DNA of 30,687 bases from a virus. Numbering within the stretch: the first letter of the stretch is position 1; every line of letters starts with the position of its first letter. The notes under the pieces were generated by a model. It was not told where the DNA came from, made no database searches, and saw only the letters and a program-made list of their open reading frames with translations. The DNA lies in IMG/VR virus record IMGVR_UViG_3300042389_000221, positions 1-30,687 of that record, one strand, 5' to 3'. Made by a program: the position numbers and the translations under genes. This document shows positions 30,260 through 30,687 of this stretch, piece after piece.

Positions 30260-30571
30260 GTGCCTAGACCACCACGTACCTGTCTCACCTGTGGCGCAAT
30301 GCACCACAACAGTTCACGCTGCGACAAATGCGAACTTGAACGAAACAACCAACGACAACGCCACAGGAACAAGAAGCACTACGACAGCGAATATCGGCGC
30401 GTAGCCAAACAGGTCAGGGACACAGCACAAGTGTGCTGGCTCTGTGGCGAACCAGCCAGAGCAGGTGACCCATGGACAGCAGACCACCTGATACCAGCAG
30501 ACACCAACAGTCCACTGCTTCCAGCGCACAGGTCATGTAACAGTCGCAGGGGGAACAAACCCATCAAATAG
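30260..30571 (+). CDS. HNH endonuclease
   Basis: This 103-residue nuclease is typical of the HNH proteins beside terminase genes, where they assist DNA packaging cuts. Zinc ligands are C8, C11, C21 and C24 (CLTC, CDKC) and C59 and C62 (CWLC), with the HNH core ADHLIP (D75, H76), H90 and N94 (AHRSCNSRRG). The start is GTG. It is the last gene in the window. If the molecule is circular it would lie directly before the small terminase gene. Confidence 0.9.
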   Translation: MPRPPRTCLTCGAMHHNSSRCDKCELERNNQRQRHRNKKHYDSEYRRVAKQVRDTAQVCWLCGEPARAGDPWTADHLIPADTNSPLLPAHRSCNSRRGNKPIK

Positions 30572-30585
30572 CACCCACACCCCAC

Positions 30586-30677
30586 ACCCCACCCCAAAGT
30601 CGCATCAGAGACGCACACAGAGCGTCTGACAGGCACTGCTGATAGCCCCTGCCCATGCGATTTTTCTAGGGTGGGGT
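30586..30677. repeat. Inverted repeats in the final non-coding segment
   Basis: ACCCCACCC (30586-30594) and GGGTGGGGT (30669-30677) are perfect 9-bp arms, enclosing a smaller AGACGC/GCGTCT hairpin (30609-30614 and 30622-30627). The 116-base segment after HNH has no ORF. If this is a circular or cohesive-ended genome, it precedes the terminase genes and may contain the packaging site. Confidence 0.5.
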
Positions 30678-30687
30678 ACTACTACAC

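Noticed and set aside
1-30687. tRNA genes
   Set aside because: No cloverleaf with the usual conserved loop sequence was recognised by eye in the intergenic gaps; a covariance search would be needed to exclude them fully.

Overview
This window looks like the genome, or nearly the whole genome, of a small tailed phage with a long non-contractile tail (siphovirus). The host is probably an actinobacterium. Evidence for a siphovirus is the ordered set of small and large terminase, HK97-type portal, protease and capsid, connectors, tail terminator, tail tube, frameshifted tail assembly chaperone, 858-residue tape measure and tail tip/fibre genes. The actinobacterial host is an inference. It rests on the style of the small zinc-binding and helix-turn-helix proteins, the r1t-like holin candidate, the M15 endolysin and the many leaderless promoters. 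No rRNA, tRNA, integrase, CRISPR array or insertion sequence was recognised. No gap between genes exceeds about 215 bases. The window begins just before the small terminase gene and ends just after an HNH endonuclease gene, which are neighbours in many cos-type phages. It may therefore be a complete circular or cohesive-ended genome opened at that junction.

Layout: (1) 1-8.8 kb holds packaging, capsid and connector genes, the tail tube and the tail chaperone with a -1 slippery site. (2) 8.8-15.7 kb holds tape measure, tail tip and fibres. (3) 15.7-18.1 kb holds a membrane protein, a secreted PA14/Thr-rich protein, two small membrane proteins (holin candidates) and an M15 peptidase endolysin. 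(4) 18.2-19.1 kb holds three small unknown genes behind a leaderless promoter, ended by a 13-bp hairpin terminator. (5) 19.15-21.15 kb is the only minus-strand block: a replication-initiator-like protein, a secreted lysozyme/transglycosylase, a Cro-like repressor and a second small DNA-binding protein. (6) 21.3-30.6 kb is a compact plus-strand block: YqaJ-type exonuclease and ERF annealing protein, many small proteins, a winged-helix protein, a putative Holliday-junction resolvase, a C5 cytosine methyltransferase, a Myb/SANT-like protein, a tail-chaperone-like protein and HNH.

How it works together: the phage encodes no recognisable polymerase, helicase or primase. It probably recruits the host replisome through the initiator-like protein and processes DNA with the exonuclease/annealing pair and the resolvase. 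The most interesting signal is regulatory. Several accessory genes start 6-7 bases after a -10 box, so their mRNAs are probably leaderless, and four of them begin with Met-Glu-Thr. Three such promoters carry a 19-base dyad element (AAACCCTTG-N6-AAGG) centred about 60 bases upstream of the start codon, suggesting a phage regulon under one activator or repressor. The coding strand also shifts from G+T-rich in the packaging genes to A+C-rich in the accessory block.
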